27,607 bases of DNA, taken from NCBI GenBank assembly GCA_003427395.1, contig BFEA01000325.1, positions 1,477,467 to 1,505,073 on the forward strand, given 5' to 3'. This stretch comes from Chara braunii (Eukaryota; Streptophyta; Charophyceae; Charales; Characeae). The notes beneath the pieces were generated by a model that searched no databases, had not been told where the DNA came from, and saw only the letters and a list, made by a program, of their open reading frames with translations. Positions 17,331 to 27,054 of the stretch are shown here, piece by piece (position 1 is the first letter of the stretch; each line of letters starts with the position of its first letter). The translations under genes and the position numbers were made by a program.

Positions 17331-17815
17331 GCTCCAATTAGGGTAGGACCCCACTGCTTGGCGGCACTTGGTGCCAGGAAAACATCCTCCAGCCCAGAAT
17401 TGTAGCCGATGGGAATGGGCAAGCGAAAAGGGATTCCACTGCCACAGCAATTTTCGGCACTTCCCGAGGTTTATGTTACCCGATCAGGAAGACTTGGCCT
17501 TTTCGGGCAAGTTTGCCTCCGCTTTTTCAGCACACCAACTAATCCCCGTGCTTCCTTTCCACAAGGGATGGGTGAATCTAGAGGGTGCGTCACGGTTTGC
17601 CAAGCTCTAGAGGTAGGCAAGCACACCCTCTAGATTTGCCCAATGCATCCCGTGCGGAAAGGAAGCATGGGGATTGCTGGTGTGCTGAAAAAGCGGAGGT
17701 ACCGTAGGCAGAGTGGAAACAAAAATGCTTGCGTTTGCCGCCAGCAGTGGAGTCCCAAAACATATCTTCCAAAGGCTTGCCACCATCCAGTTGGGTCCTA
17801 CCCTTCGGATGAACC
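17331..17815. repeat. Long foldback (inverted repeat) element
   Basis: The inner arms 17516-17589 and 17622-17699 are strongly complementary over ~75 bp (shared words CCGCTTTTTCAGCACACCA, CTTCCTTTCC, TCTAGAGGGTG), with a ~32-bp loop. Complementarity continues more weakly outward: GGGTAGGACCC near 17340 pairs with GGGTCCTACCC near 17798, with GGCGGCA/TTGCCACC-like words between. The whole could form a ~480-bp hairpin. No target duplication identified. A foldback transposon/MITE or a small-RNA-producing hairpin are both possible. Confidence 0.75.
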
Positions 17816-18283
17816 GACGAAATGTGTCACAGTTTTTACTGAACCTGACCTCAATAACGACCATACTCCTGTCCTTGACAAATTTAAGAAAACTTAGGTC
17901 TTGGTCTGACCATGGTCTCAGTCAGCCAACTCGGAAAAAGATGGTAGTCTGACATTTTTCTAGTGGATTTAACTTTCCCAGGGTGACAATGTGCTTACTA
18001 CGAGTTACTAGATCAGCACATGAATTTCCAGACTTGTTTCCTCCCTCGGCGTCCACAATGTTTGCTCTACCGTAACAATGGTTTGCAATGGTCTTAAGTT
18101 AACAGTTGAGGATAATGCATATTAAGAGTTGTTTTCAAGGAAGGAGCATCTCCGGAAAACTTCTGCAGTTGCACTTGTTGTTGTTCTCAAGCTACCTTTC
18201 GCAGCTGCGGCTGTTTTCGAGGAAGAAGAAAACTATTCTGTATCTGTTTTGCCAATTAGAAGTCCCCAAGTGCCATCTTCCAG
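17816..18283. other. Gene-free stretch
   Basis: No supported gene. Plus-strand frames at 18106-18501 and 18129-18395 run through the adjacent 11-bp repeat array. Their ends (e.g. GKLFLDVLEVLEDFEVNGF before the stop at 18499) look mildly protein-like, so an exon relic cannot be excluded, but I see no splice or homology support. Confidence 0.35.
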
Positions 18284-18382
18284 AGTTCAAAGAGAGTTCA
18301 AAGAGAGTTCAAAGAGAGCTCAAAGAGTGTTCAGAGAGTGTTGGGAGAGTGTTCAAAGAGAGTTCAAAGAGAGTTCAGAGAG
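18284..18382. repeat. 11-bp tandem repeat, nine units
   Basis: Consecutive AGTTCAAAGAG units, some variant (AGCTCAAAGAG, TGTTCAGAGAG, TGTTGGGAGAG). The period is not a multiple of three, so it does not encode a simple repeated peptide in one frame. Confidence 0.93.
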
Positions 18383-18917
18383 GGTTTGCAGTTGATAACC
18401 CTCAAGTTCCTCTTGGAAAGCTGTTTCTTGACGTCCTTGAAGTTCTTGAAGACTTTGAAGTTAATGGTTTCTTGCCCCAATCTCATGACATTGTGTTTTG
18501 AGGGCTGTAATCAGCTAGATTCTCTAGTTTATTTTTTTTTATTATTAATTTTTGATTGTGGCCAAACAAGGCTGGAGAGGGTGATTACAGATTATGGATT
18601 ATGAAGACTCAGGATTGTGATAAATGCAGTTAATGGACGCGGAACAAGGTTTTCAACTTTTCATCAACAAAAAAGATGAAAGAAAAAAACAAAACAAAAA
18701 AGAAAAGAAAAGAAAAAAAAGGGTATTTTAAATCACAAGTACACGCCCCCAGCCTCGTAGTCCGAAACTTATCGCCACAAGAAAACGAGAGAGGCCGAAA
18801 TGTAGAACGCTCAGGCCTCCAGAATTTGAGGTGTCAGACCCGCGGGCCAGGTGCCCATGTACTGGTGACCGGATGGCGTCGTTCAGGCTTTTATAACCAT
18901 TATAGTACTACGGGAAC
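18383..18917. other. Gene-free stretch
   Basis: No gene recognised. Contains an A-rich AAAGAAAAGAAAAG segment (18666-18722) and otherwise unremarkable sequence. Confidence 0.45.
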
Positions 18918-18971
18918 CCGTACCAGCCGTACCAGCCGTACCAGTCGTATGAGCAGTACCAGCGGTACCAG
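18918..18971. repeat. 9-bp tandem repeat (CCGTACCAG), six units
   Basis: Three perfect CCGTACCAG units are followed by three degenerate ones. Read on plus it lies in a short frame with Thr/Ser/Arg repeats, but no gene context is visible. Confidence 0.85.
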
Positions 18972-19333
18972 CCACATCTGTGTTCATGTTCCAACGAGGG
19001 AACATGAGGGGGCTGCACCCAACCTGCAGGTGGGCTATAATACCGGCCAAGGGTCAGTTGGTAGTGTCAGGGGGACCATGCCAACTGGATCAATGGGTTT
19101 ATTCCTCCCTCCGGTCCCCTCCCAGTCCCCTCCCTTTAGGAACATCTCCCTGCGGTCCCTCGTCCGCCTACCAACATCAGCGGTATCTTGTTACTCCGGA
19201 TAGGGCACCTCTGGAATCTGGATGGTGGGCACCAAGTACGTTCGGGTAGGTAGGTACACCAGGCCTGTGGAAATAGGACCAATGACCTCCTGAATGCCAC
19301 CTGTGTGCCTTGGCAACTAAGCTACCCTCTTCA

Positions 19334-19421
19334 CCTGAATAGAACGCCCGGTAATTATGGTCATATCTGGGCTGAAAGTTGCATCAAATACAGCTATAAT
19401 GACCTGCGTTCTATTCGGGTG
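19334..19421. repeat. Short hairpin / inverted repeat
   Basis: CCTGAATAGAACGCCCGGTA (from 19334) is complementary with few mismatches to TGACCTGCGTTCTATTCGGG (ending near 19419). Arms ~27 bp, loop ~32 bp. It may be a small MITE remnant or a structured RNA. No target duplication identified. Confidence 0.6.
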
Positions 19422-19620
19422 CCCCTGACTGAATCAAGGATCACAAACCCAGCCTGAGGGTCCTTTTTCTCAAAAAGAAAAAATGTCAGAGGACTGGGAC
19501 AGGTGCAACCACTATTTCAATAAAGAAAAAAGAAAAAAAGAAAAACGCAGTTAGGGGAGTCCTAGATTTCCTTTTCTAGATTGTGACCTGCTTATTTGTA
19601 CCCTGTTTCAGAGTCCCTTA

Positions 19621-19927
19621 GGGCCTAGTTGCACTAGTACTCTCCATAGGCCAAGTTTGGCCAATAGGCGCCTGGTTGCACTTAACTTGGCGAATGCAAA
19701 ATGTGTCAGACGGCTCGCCACACCGTCGACACACAAGTTGTGGAGAGTGTTTTTGGTTTCCCTCCCGCCTGTGCACGGTGGTTTGTGGAGGGTGGTGGTC
19801 CTTGGACCTCTCCACAAAACAACTAACTTTCTGAAGAGTGCAGGGCTTCACAAGTAGACATCAGGTAGACAAAAAAATTAACTTTTCTGTAGAAGAAATC
19901 TAGTGGTGAGTAAGTGCAACCAGGCCT
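19621..19927. mobile_element. MITE-like element with GCCTRGTTGCACT terminal motif
   Basis: The motif occurs three times: GGGCCTAGTTGCACTAG at 19621, GCCTGGTTGCACTTAA at 19670, and inverted at 19910-19925 (GTAAGTGCAACCAGGC). The second and third give a ~15-bp inverted repeat bounding ~256 bp; the first gives a 307-bp outer version. No clear target duplication and no ORF of its own. The class is uncertain. Confidence 0.5.
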
Positions 19928-20087
19928 CGAGTTCGACACGAGTCACATAATTCTCATATTTTTCACTCTCCACGCATCCGGCACTCCATCTATTGGTGGG
20001 GAGCATCACCTGCTGGAAAACGGGTCCAGCGTCCCCTTTAGAAAAATGACCTTGGGTGACCTTGGATAGTATCAGAATCGGAACCTT

Positions 20088-20393
20088 GAGGGGTACCTGC
20101 CAGCATTGATTACTCTGAATCCAGAGGATTAACTGTGCAGGACATTTGGGGGAGGGGAAAGAGCCTCTTCGCCCTGTACCGGGCGCCTGATATCTGCTAT
20201 TGCCCACTAACTCTTATCCTCCCTGTGTCTTCTCTCAGGCAGAAACTATAGATGAGAATATAGATAAGGGATTTGAGTCTGTGAGGAGTACCTGCCAGCA
20301 TTGATTACTCTGGTATTCAGAGGATTGACTGAGCAGGCTTGTTTGAAGGAGGGAGAGAACCCGGGCGCCTAGTACCTGCTGCCTCACACTGCC
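20088..20393. repeat. Diverged direct repeat, ~110 bp, spaced 195 bp
   Basis: Copies at about 20088-20203 and 20283-20393 share GTACCTGCCAGCATTGATTA, CAGAGGATT, GAGCAGG-like and GGGCGCCT words in the same order. They diverge by substitutions and small indels. Function unknown. Confidence 0.7.
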
Positions 20394-20760
20394 TCTCTCA
20401 AAACAAGCTGATCAGCAAACTCCTCAGACCAGCAACCTCCTCACCGTAGCCTCAGAGCGCCGCTTCATCCTAGCGCCGGCTTCATCTCGCCTTTTCTCCT
20501 TACTCCTTTTTCAAAGGGAGAGTGAAGGAGCCACCAGGGGGCACCAGTGGGGTCCCTTCCTCTCCCTTGACGCTTCGTTTCACAGTTAGGGGAAGGGAAA
20601 CGGGGTAATCATGTGTGATATTCTACCATGGCCAGGGGATGGTGCGGGCAGGGATCCACAAAGTCTGCTGCTGGGCGGAGTGGGAATGTGGGGTCTATGC
20701 ACGTCCAATCCTTAAAGGCTAGATGATAATCCCTAGCTGTGTCTGGGATCAACTGCTCTT
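20394..20760. other. Gene-free stretch at the LINE 3' side
   Basis: No gene recognised. It may include the LINE 3' UTR, but no poly-A tail (T run on plus) marks its end, so the LINE 3' boundary is unknown. Confidence 0.4.
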
Positions 20761-23066
20761 CTATATCTTCCCCTCCCCATCTGATATCCGCCNCCCCCCC
20801 CCCCTTTCTCCCCCCAACCAGTCAGTGCAGGAACTCGTCAGCACCCTTTTAATATCCTTGATTTGTTTAAACTGGTTCAGCTGTTTTTTTACTGCCACCC
20901 ATCTGCGCATTATTTCTAGCTGGATCTGTTGCTTGATTTGTTCAAAGATTTCGGCCCCTTCCACTAGAACTTTGTCCAAGGTAAGGAGGCACCTTTGCCA
21001 CCATAATGCCCATAATACCGCCCTCCTTCCCACCCTGTACATGTTATCTTCATATGCTGATGTTTCCTGCAGGGGTTGCCAGTGCCCAGCTAGGATTGCC
21101 TGCCATGACCATGGCCACTCCGTCCGTGCTCCCATCCTTCGCCACACTCGGTCCCACCACCTCCATACAAACAGAGCAATGGGGCACTGCATAAAGATGT
21201 GCTCGATGGTTTCTATCCTTTTATTGGGGGGGAAGGTTTTCAGACATCGCGGGCACCATGGTGTCAGCAGCCCTTTTTGTTCCAGGGTGGTGCGATCCAC
21301 AAGCCAGTCATTTGTGGGCAAACAGCGGTGTGCTATTTGCCACTGTAATGAACTGACTTTGGCCGGCTTTGCTTTTCTTTCCTGGAACCATCGAATGGGT
21401 TTCAGAAGGTCCTGATGGATGTTGAGGTGCCGGGCCCATCGGTCGTTTATCACCTCTCGTTAGTGTCGTTTGGGTCTTAGCATCTTATATGCAGATTTCA
21501 CAGTCATTTTGTGTAAGTACACCCAGTTGGGGGGGGCGCCTGGCCGGAGTTGCGGCAATTTCCAGCGCCATTCCAGAGGGTCCAGAGCCAGTTCGTGAAT
21601 ACCTCTTTCTGGAAAGAACGCCACGCGTTTGTTGTCTCTCTCCAGCACTCTTACCCTCCTTAGGCTTGCCTTGTCTTGCCATGCGAAGGGGCCCCTGTTA
21701 CCTTGCAATGTTTGATCCTCTTTTATCATGTAGTACTCCAGCAAGGCGTGCTGTGCCGTTGTGTCATGGACTCGGGCGACCGTGCCGGGCCGGTCTTGTT
21801 GGGCCACCCAATCGTCCTCTTTTATTGTGGGCCCTCGTTTAAGGTTTTGGTACCAGGCTAGCGGGATTCTTTCGATTATTTCGTCGAGGNGGTCCTGGNT
21901 GTGATGACAGTATTTTAGCGTNGTTTTCAGTTGTGTTGACGTCTTCCAACCCCTTCTCTCACAATCCCATAGGTCCCCTACCCTGAATATTCCCTTCTTG
22001 ACCCAACTTGCCCATGGGGAGGCGGAGCTGTTCATTATTTGTCCCCTGCCGTCAGTTAACCACCTGTTTCCAAAAAGGGGCTGTCGAAAAGTTTCCTCCC
22101 AGCATTTTGGCGGTGGTCTATCCGGGAGAGGAAGTCTGCGCCAACTTTTCAGGAGGTCTGACCAGAAGAGTTCTTTTTGTTGCTCGGCTCCGTACCGGGA
22201 TATTTTGCGTGGGATGATCCAAAACTGGTTGTCTATCCATGCGAGCGAGTCTGTCCCCGCAGGGGATTCTGGTGCCAAGCGTGCCAGGTGTTCTAAGGCC
22301 ATTTTGGACCATGGGCTCCCGGGGGCAAGGACCAGTTTCTTGATCCATTGTAGGCGTAAGGCTTGTGTTTGTGTAGCCGGATCCACAATTCCTAGCCCTC
22401 CCCTTGCCTTTGGTTGTATTACGCTTTCCCAGGCCACCCGACTGATGGTGTGGGCACAGTCACAGTCCCCCCTCCATGGGAATGCCGCTACCTTGGACTA
22501 GAGCAGGCGCAGTGCTGTTTTATCTAATGGCCAGAGGACCGACTTATACCAGAGTGAGGCGAGCACCACATTGTTTATTACCAATACACGCCCAAAAATA
22601 GAGGTATGTTTGTTCTTCCATTCTGACAACTTTCTTAATGCCGCAGCACTAATCCAGCCGTTGTTGGAGGCCCGTTTTCAGGTTGCCGTCATAGATACGC
22701 CCAAAAAACGCAACCCGGCCTCATGAGGAAGCCATGAAACCTTCGGCGTTTCGGGGGGTCTGCCTCCTTGATAGTGAATCCACCATCCCTGTGTTTTGCT
22801 ACCCCAGTTCACGCTCATGTCTGATACTTGTTCAAATTTATCCATGAGCTTCCTGATTTCTTCTATGTTCTTGTGGGTGGCTTCCTCCATCACTGTCAAG
22901 TCATCAGCAAAGAGTGAGCATACCGGGATGGCGTCCTGCGGAATGTTGGAAATTTTGATCCGGGTGATGTCTTTGTTGGTTCTGAGGTTGGCGGCCAGCG
23001 CCTCCATAATGATCAGAAACAAGAAGGGGGCAATAGGGTCCCCTTGGCTTAGATGTTGTAAATTTC
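20761..23066 (-). pseudogene. LINE (non-LTR retrotransposon) ORF2 relic, 5'-truncated
   Basis: One reading frame carries the 3' two-thirds of a LINE polymerase. It begins inside RT at GDPIAPFLFLIIMEAL; the catalytic box LFADDLTV (near 22900) follows, then WGSKTQGWW and the thumb. A long linker (ISRVAWESVIQPKARGGLGI) comes next, then a C-terminal zf-RVT domain with CPRC and EHIFMQC (21200-21290). Three in-frame stops interrupt it: TGA 22680-22678, TAG 22500-22498 and TAA 21462-21460. The upstream end is a 19-base T run (23068-23086), beyond which no RT sequence is seen, consistent with 5' truncation. Ns at 21890, 21899, 21922 and 20793. Type L1-like rather than RTE, judged by the zf-RVT tail. 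Confidence 0.9.
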
Positions 23067-23067
23067 C

Positions 23068-23306
23068 TTTTTTTTTTTTTTTTTTTCTCCCCCTTTTCGT
23101 GCTTGATCATTGGTTTGAATGTTTTTCCCATACTAGATTTTCTCTGGGTGCTTACGTAATGTACAGTAGTTACGACCAATACTGATTTTTTTTTTTTTTT
23201 TTTTTTTTTTGAAAGGTAGAAAATTTGATTTAAAAAAAGCATAGGAGAGGCCGGGGAACTCACAATTCAACCCGGAAGTGGACTGGGGCCATTACCCACT
23301 GGCAGG
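23068..23306. other. Homopolymer-rich spacer
   Basis: Contains T runs at 23068-23086 and about 23186-23209 separating unremarkable sequence. GACCAATACTGA near 23175 recurs near 24302, so related repeat material may flank both LINE fragments. Confidence 0.5.
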
Positions 23307-23682
23307 TAGGCTTGTGCTGAAAACCGGGTTCAGCATCCCTTAAAAAACCAAGTTTGCGGCTGTTTGCCTCAAAGCCTACTACGTCATACTCTTTGCTGGA
23401 AACCAGGTCCAGCGTCCCATTCCTACGACTCTCATAAAGGCTTTCCATAAAAAAAAAAAAAAAAAAAGAAGAGATATCATCTTGTAGCACGGAGAAAAAA
23501 AATCAAGAAGATTAGGCTTGTGCTCAACACCGGGTTCAGCGTCCCTTAAAAAACCACGATTGCCACAAAGCCTACTAAGTCACACTCTTCCTATCCCTAT
23601 GAAACTCATAAACTTGACATAAAGGCTTTCCAAAAGGGGAGAAGATCTCATCTATGAAGCACAGAAAACATTCAAGAAGATT
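23307..23682. repeat. Diverged direct repeat, period ~206 bp
   Basis: Copy 1 23307-23512, copy 2 23513-23682. Each runs TAGGCTTGTGCT..., CGGGTTCAGC, CCCTTAAAAAACCA, AAAGCCTACTA, CATAAAGGCTTTCC, and ends near CAAGAAGATTA. Copy 1 has an internal A run (~23448-23467). No coding potential. Confidence 0.85.
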
Positions 23683-23904
23683 ATCCTCCATTGTCTACTA
23701 ATGTCCTTGACCCCAAAAGTCCTCCGGCCAGTACTGTTTGGGCCCCTAAGACGGAAACCAAACCAAGCGCGGTCTAATCAATGGACTGCAACAGAGGTCT
23801 AGTCCGGGTAAGCAAAACCTTTATTTCAAAACTCAATTACTCAAGATGACAACCAAGGTGAGATGGACAGTTTACGGTGATTCTTTACTGCTACAAAGAA
23901 CTAA

Positions 23905-24072
23905 GGGCGTCTCCGCAAGGGACACGAAACGAAAAACGAAACGAGTGCACCTTCCTGCAGAAAATGGCCATGTTCATCGGTTTGCTATAAATAGTAACGA
24001 GTGTATTTTACCACCTTTAGCGGCCAGATGCACTCCTTTCGTTTTCGTTTCGTGTGCCGTGCCGCGAGGCCC
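23905..24072. mobile_element. Tourist/PIF-like MITE, 168 bp
   Basis: Terminal inverted repeats of ~44 bp: GGGCGTCTCCGCAAGGGACA on the left, and on the right (reverse complement) GGGCCTCGCGGCACGGCACA, then shared ACGAAACGAAA and GAGTGC. It is flanked by a 3-bp duplication TAA (23902-23904 and 24073-24075). TAA/TTA duplications with G-rich ends are the hallmark of PIF/Harbinger-derived Tourist MITEs. No transposase is present, so it is non-autonomous. Confidence 0.88.
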
Positions 24073-24075
24073 TAA

Positions 24076-24318
24076 GTCTTGTTTTTCGCCCAGGTTTTAC
24101 TAAACCATATTGGACCTTTTGTTTTCTTTTTTTTTTTTGGACCTTGTCTTCTGCAATCTGCCATAATGGCAAAGAGAATCTCCCTTATTTTTGTGCTGCA
24201 GGTCTGATGTATTGATATCCTCTCCTTGTGAAAGATCTTTGTGTTTCTCATTGTCCAGATGGCCTCCATTATTATCCCTCTGCACACCAAGGCAACTTAC
24301 CACACTCCGGACCAATAC
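24076..24318 (-). pseudogene. LINE ORF2 C-terminal fragment
   Basis: Minus-strand residues IIMEAIWTMRNTKIFHKERI resemble the segment downstream of zf-RVT in plant LINEs, where an aromatic-rich W..RN...F pattern is typical. About 70 residues remain; an oligo-Lys/A-rich insertion follows. It is a separate relic from 20761-23066, and the MITE lies immediately beside it. Assignment is by pattern only. Confidence 0.5.
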
Positions 24319-25028
24319 TGAATTGGTTGGGCTTAAAAGAATTAATACTAATTTAATAACTTAAAAAAAAAAAAAAAGCATAAGGGTGTCGGGCACAGTG
24401 TTCCTGAAAGGCCTTCCACGATTCAGACCCCAAACTCGAAATAAAGGGTCAAGGTCTTAGGCCCAGGCAGGCTAAGTGGGTCAATCAATTCAGAAAGGTC
24501 ACAGTCCGGTGCCTTATGACTCGTTATGAGTCCAGTCCGAACAGGCGCCCGAAGGAGCAGTCCCATCCCAAAGTAAGTAAAGTTGCATGCCGTCATTGCC
24601 GTAATCACAAGTGACATCCATATTGAAAAGTCATAATATTCCATATTAGGCGAAGGGCCGTTTCCCAGGCAGGAGTCGTGTCCCAAGGCCAGGAGTCACA
24701 GTCAAAAGTCAAAAGTCAAAAGTCATTTTCACAAGTGAAAAGTCAAGTGGTGACTCCCAGGCACAGGCAGCAGCACACCAAAGGAAATTCGGTGAAGTAC
24801 GAGGCCTAACATTCGGCGGGAGCAGACAGGCCGTGGGCATGTGGTACCAGGCCGAAGTGAACCATTTGCAGCAGAGGCTGGGACAGCCAAATGAAGTTTG
24901 AAGGCAATATAAGGACTGGCCAGCCTCTCATTCGGGGAGATTGCTAATTCGCATGAGGTGTGAAAGTGCTGGTGCACTTGTGCGCTATTGTGTGGGGCAG
25001 AGCGCTGAGCCAGGATGCTGCCCTAGGG

Positions 25029-25030
<2 letters not shown>

Positions 25031-25069
<39 letters not shown>
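25031..25069. repeat. (GA)n microsatellite
   Basis: About 39 bp of pure GA repeats. Confidence 0.95.
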
Positions 25070-25073
<4 letters not shown>

Positions 25074-25128
25074 AAAGATATCTGTGGCAGGCCGAAGGCA
25101 GCCATAGCTGCGCCAGTGCAGAGTGTTA

Positions 25129-25256
25129 GTGCTAGCTTGTGGGCATAGCAGTGGGTGTATTGAGTAGATCCTTGAGTACTAAGTAGTTAGGGAGACTCAG
25201 TGTGGATGCCGGTAGGAAATACAGAGACAGTGAGAGGACATAGCTAGAGAGAAGAC

Positions 25257-25308
<52 letters not shown>

Positions 25309-25441
25309 NGTGCTAGCTTGTGGGCATAGCAGTGGGTGTATTGAGTAGATCCTTGAGTACTAAGTAGTTAGGGAGACTCAGTGTGGATGCCGGTAGGAAA
25401 TACAGAGACAGTGAGAGGACATAGCTAGAGAGAAGACCAGT

Positions 25442-25527
<86 letters not shown>
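25129..25527. repeat. 181-bp tandem duplication ending in (GA)n
   Basis: Copy 1 begins GTGCTAGCTTGTGGGCATAG at 25129, copy 2 the same at 25310. The ~131 bp before the GA tracts are identical. GA tracts are 25261-25308 and 25442-25527. An N at 25309 sits exactly on the seam, so the duplication may be real or an assembly artefact. Confidence 0.9.
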
Positions 25528-25531
<4 letters not shown>

Positions 25532-25804
25532 ACAGAGATGAAGAGCTGGAAAGAGATACTTATCTGACAGCTGACGCTGGCTACTGGTTACCTTTGTATG
25601 CGTTGACGAGTGCTGATGACTTGTCAATGAACTCTTATTACTTTTCTGATAATTTGTTGGAAGATATAAGCTGTGCTGTCTGGTTTTCGACTCTCTGGCA
25701 CCCAGTGTGGAAATTCGTGTCATCTCACTAAGTCTTGTGCTTGATGCATCTATGTATGCACTCATTGGTGATGAACTGTGCTGTTCATGGCATTCCAGTT
25801 AATT

Positions 25805-25873
25805 AAAAATATATATATATATAACAAAGTGGTAGCGATTGTCCTCGGTTTTAAATTCGTAGTTTGTTTATTG

Positions 25874-25908
<35 letters not shown>

Positions 25909-25910
25909 AT
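25805..25910. repeat. (AT)n and (TTA)n microsatellites
   Basis: A short AT run near 25808-25822 and a TTA/ATT run near 25877-25908. Confidence 0.85.
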
Positions 25911-26404
25911 TCGTACTTTGTAGTTAGACTTGCAGTGGTTTTTGGCCCGAAGCTTTGGAAACAGCCCTTTGCTCTCAGCAGCTAGAGTTTGTAGTCCGGT
26001 CTTTGGGCCCCCCAAGCTTTGGAAGGTGCGTCCTTTTAATGTGTGGGCTCATCGTGGCACCCCTGATGAGCTTGGCCGGTGAATGCCTCCTCTCGCCGTG
26101 CAACTCTTGTGAGGGACGCCGGGCCCGCTTCCCCGCTTGTATTATAAAAAGGTTCCTTTTTTAAACCAAAAAAAAAAAAAAAAAAAAGAGCATGACCCTG
26201 CCGCGCATAAATCCAGAAATGGTCCAAGGATTCCAAATTAAAACAAACAAATCAACAAATAAATCAACAAATAAATCAACAAATAAATTAAACATAGACC
26301 AGGAACCGGTCTCTGGGCTTCGACGAACACGTGTCGTTCAGCGTGCTATTCTGACGTGTCGGTTTTGATTGCAGGGCCTGCTCCTTGATTTTATGTAACG
26401 CCCC
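25911..26404. other. Gene-free stretch
   Basis: No gene recognised. Includes an A run at about 26168-26187 and a 12-bp repeat AAATAAATCAAC (about 26244-26290, three to four units). Confidence 0.5.
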
Positions 26405-26637
26405 GGGGTCGAGGTCCCACTAGCAAAGAGGATTGGATTAAGCTCCTGAATCTGGACTTGTGTGTGGACAAGTGCAGAAAATCCAGATTGAACTCCTTTT
26501 CTGCATCTCTGCCTAAAACATGCCCAGATTCAGGTTCTTAATCCAATCCCCGTTGCTAGTGGGACCCTTTTCTGCATCTCTGCCTAAAACACGCCCAGAT
26601 TCAGGATCTTAATCCAATCCCCGTTGCTAGTGGGACC
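26405..26637. mobile_element. Foldback MITE copy 1 (GGTCCCACTAGCAA family) with duplicated right arm
   Basis: The left arm from ~26405 (GAGGTCCCACTAGCAAAGAG...) is complementary to a right arm ending GCTAGTGGGACC at 26566. A 71-bp segment including that right arm (26496-26566) is tandemly repeated at 26567-26637. It has no ORF and is related to the copy at 27055-27223. Confidence 0.85.
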
Positions 26638-26694
26638 ATCATGCTCCTGGATTTGTGTTCTGATCCAGCCTTCGGGACATCAATGCATCGCAGC

Positions 26695-26780
26695 CGAAAA
26701 AAAAACGACAACAAAAAAAAAAAGAAACGAAAAAAAAAAGAAAAGAAAAAAAGCAAAAAAAAAAAAGGAAAAAAAAGAAG
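26695..26780. repeat. A-rich tract
   Basis: Runs of A broken by single C or G residues. Low complexity; the Lys-rich frame across it is compositional. Confidence 0.9.
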
Positions 26781-27054
26781 CATCATAGTCACTGAAATTG
26801 GAACGATCATTCTATCGGATCATACATATGTTGTCAGACAGAAGATTAAAGTTTTTTTTCCTCAGCATGGCCCCTCGGCGTTGAAGGACGACACGACACA
26901 CAAATCAATAAATCAAGAAATGGTACCTTTCCTCTACCCCACCATTACCCCCCTCCCCTCCCTCCCCCCCCCCACAAAAAAAAAAAAAAAAAAAACAGAA
27001 AAGGAAGAGAATGGTGTTTTGTTTGGGGAAAAAGTGTTTCATTCACGGACTCCT
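26781..27054. other. Gene-free stretch
   Basis: Nothing recognised apart from a C-rich/A-run transition near 26940-26998. Confidence 0.5.

Larger units (their letters stand above)
24388..25824 (+). other. Candidate LTR-like segment containing GA microsatellites
   Basis: Hypothesis only. The segment starts TGTCGGGCAC just after an A run and ends ...ATAACA followed by AAGTGGTAGCGATTG, faintly like a primer site. A CAATATAAGG TATA-like word lies near 24906. GA microsatellites sit where the CT run sits in the Ty3 LTR. No second LTR copy, no pol and no target duplication are visible, so this could be unrelated DNA. Confidence 0.2.

Noticed and set aside
18106-18501. 131-codon host gene
   Set aside because: The frame crosses an 11-bp repeat array and has no recognised domain or splice context; kept only as a possible exon relic.
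21489-22501. Plus-strand ORFs (117 and 167 codons) over the LINE, and similar ones at 20723-21415
   Set aside because: Antisense shadows of the LINE polymerase, whose minus-strand motifs are clear.
23315-23338. tRNA/SINE B-box in the GGGTTCAGC repeat word
   Set aside because: It lacks the RA dinucleotide and a paired A-box at the right distance; no tRNA fold could be drawn.
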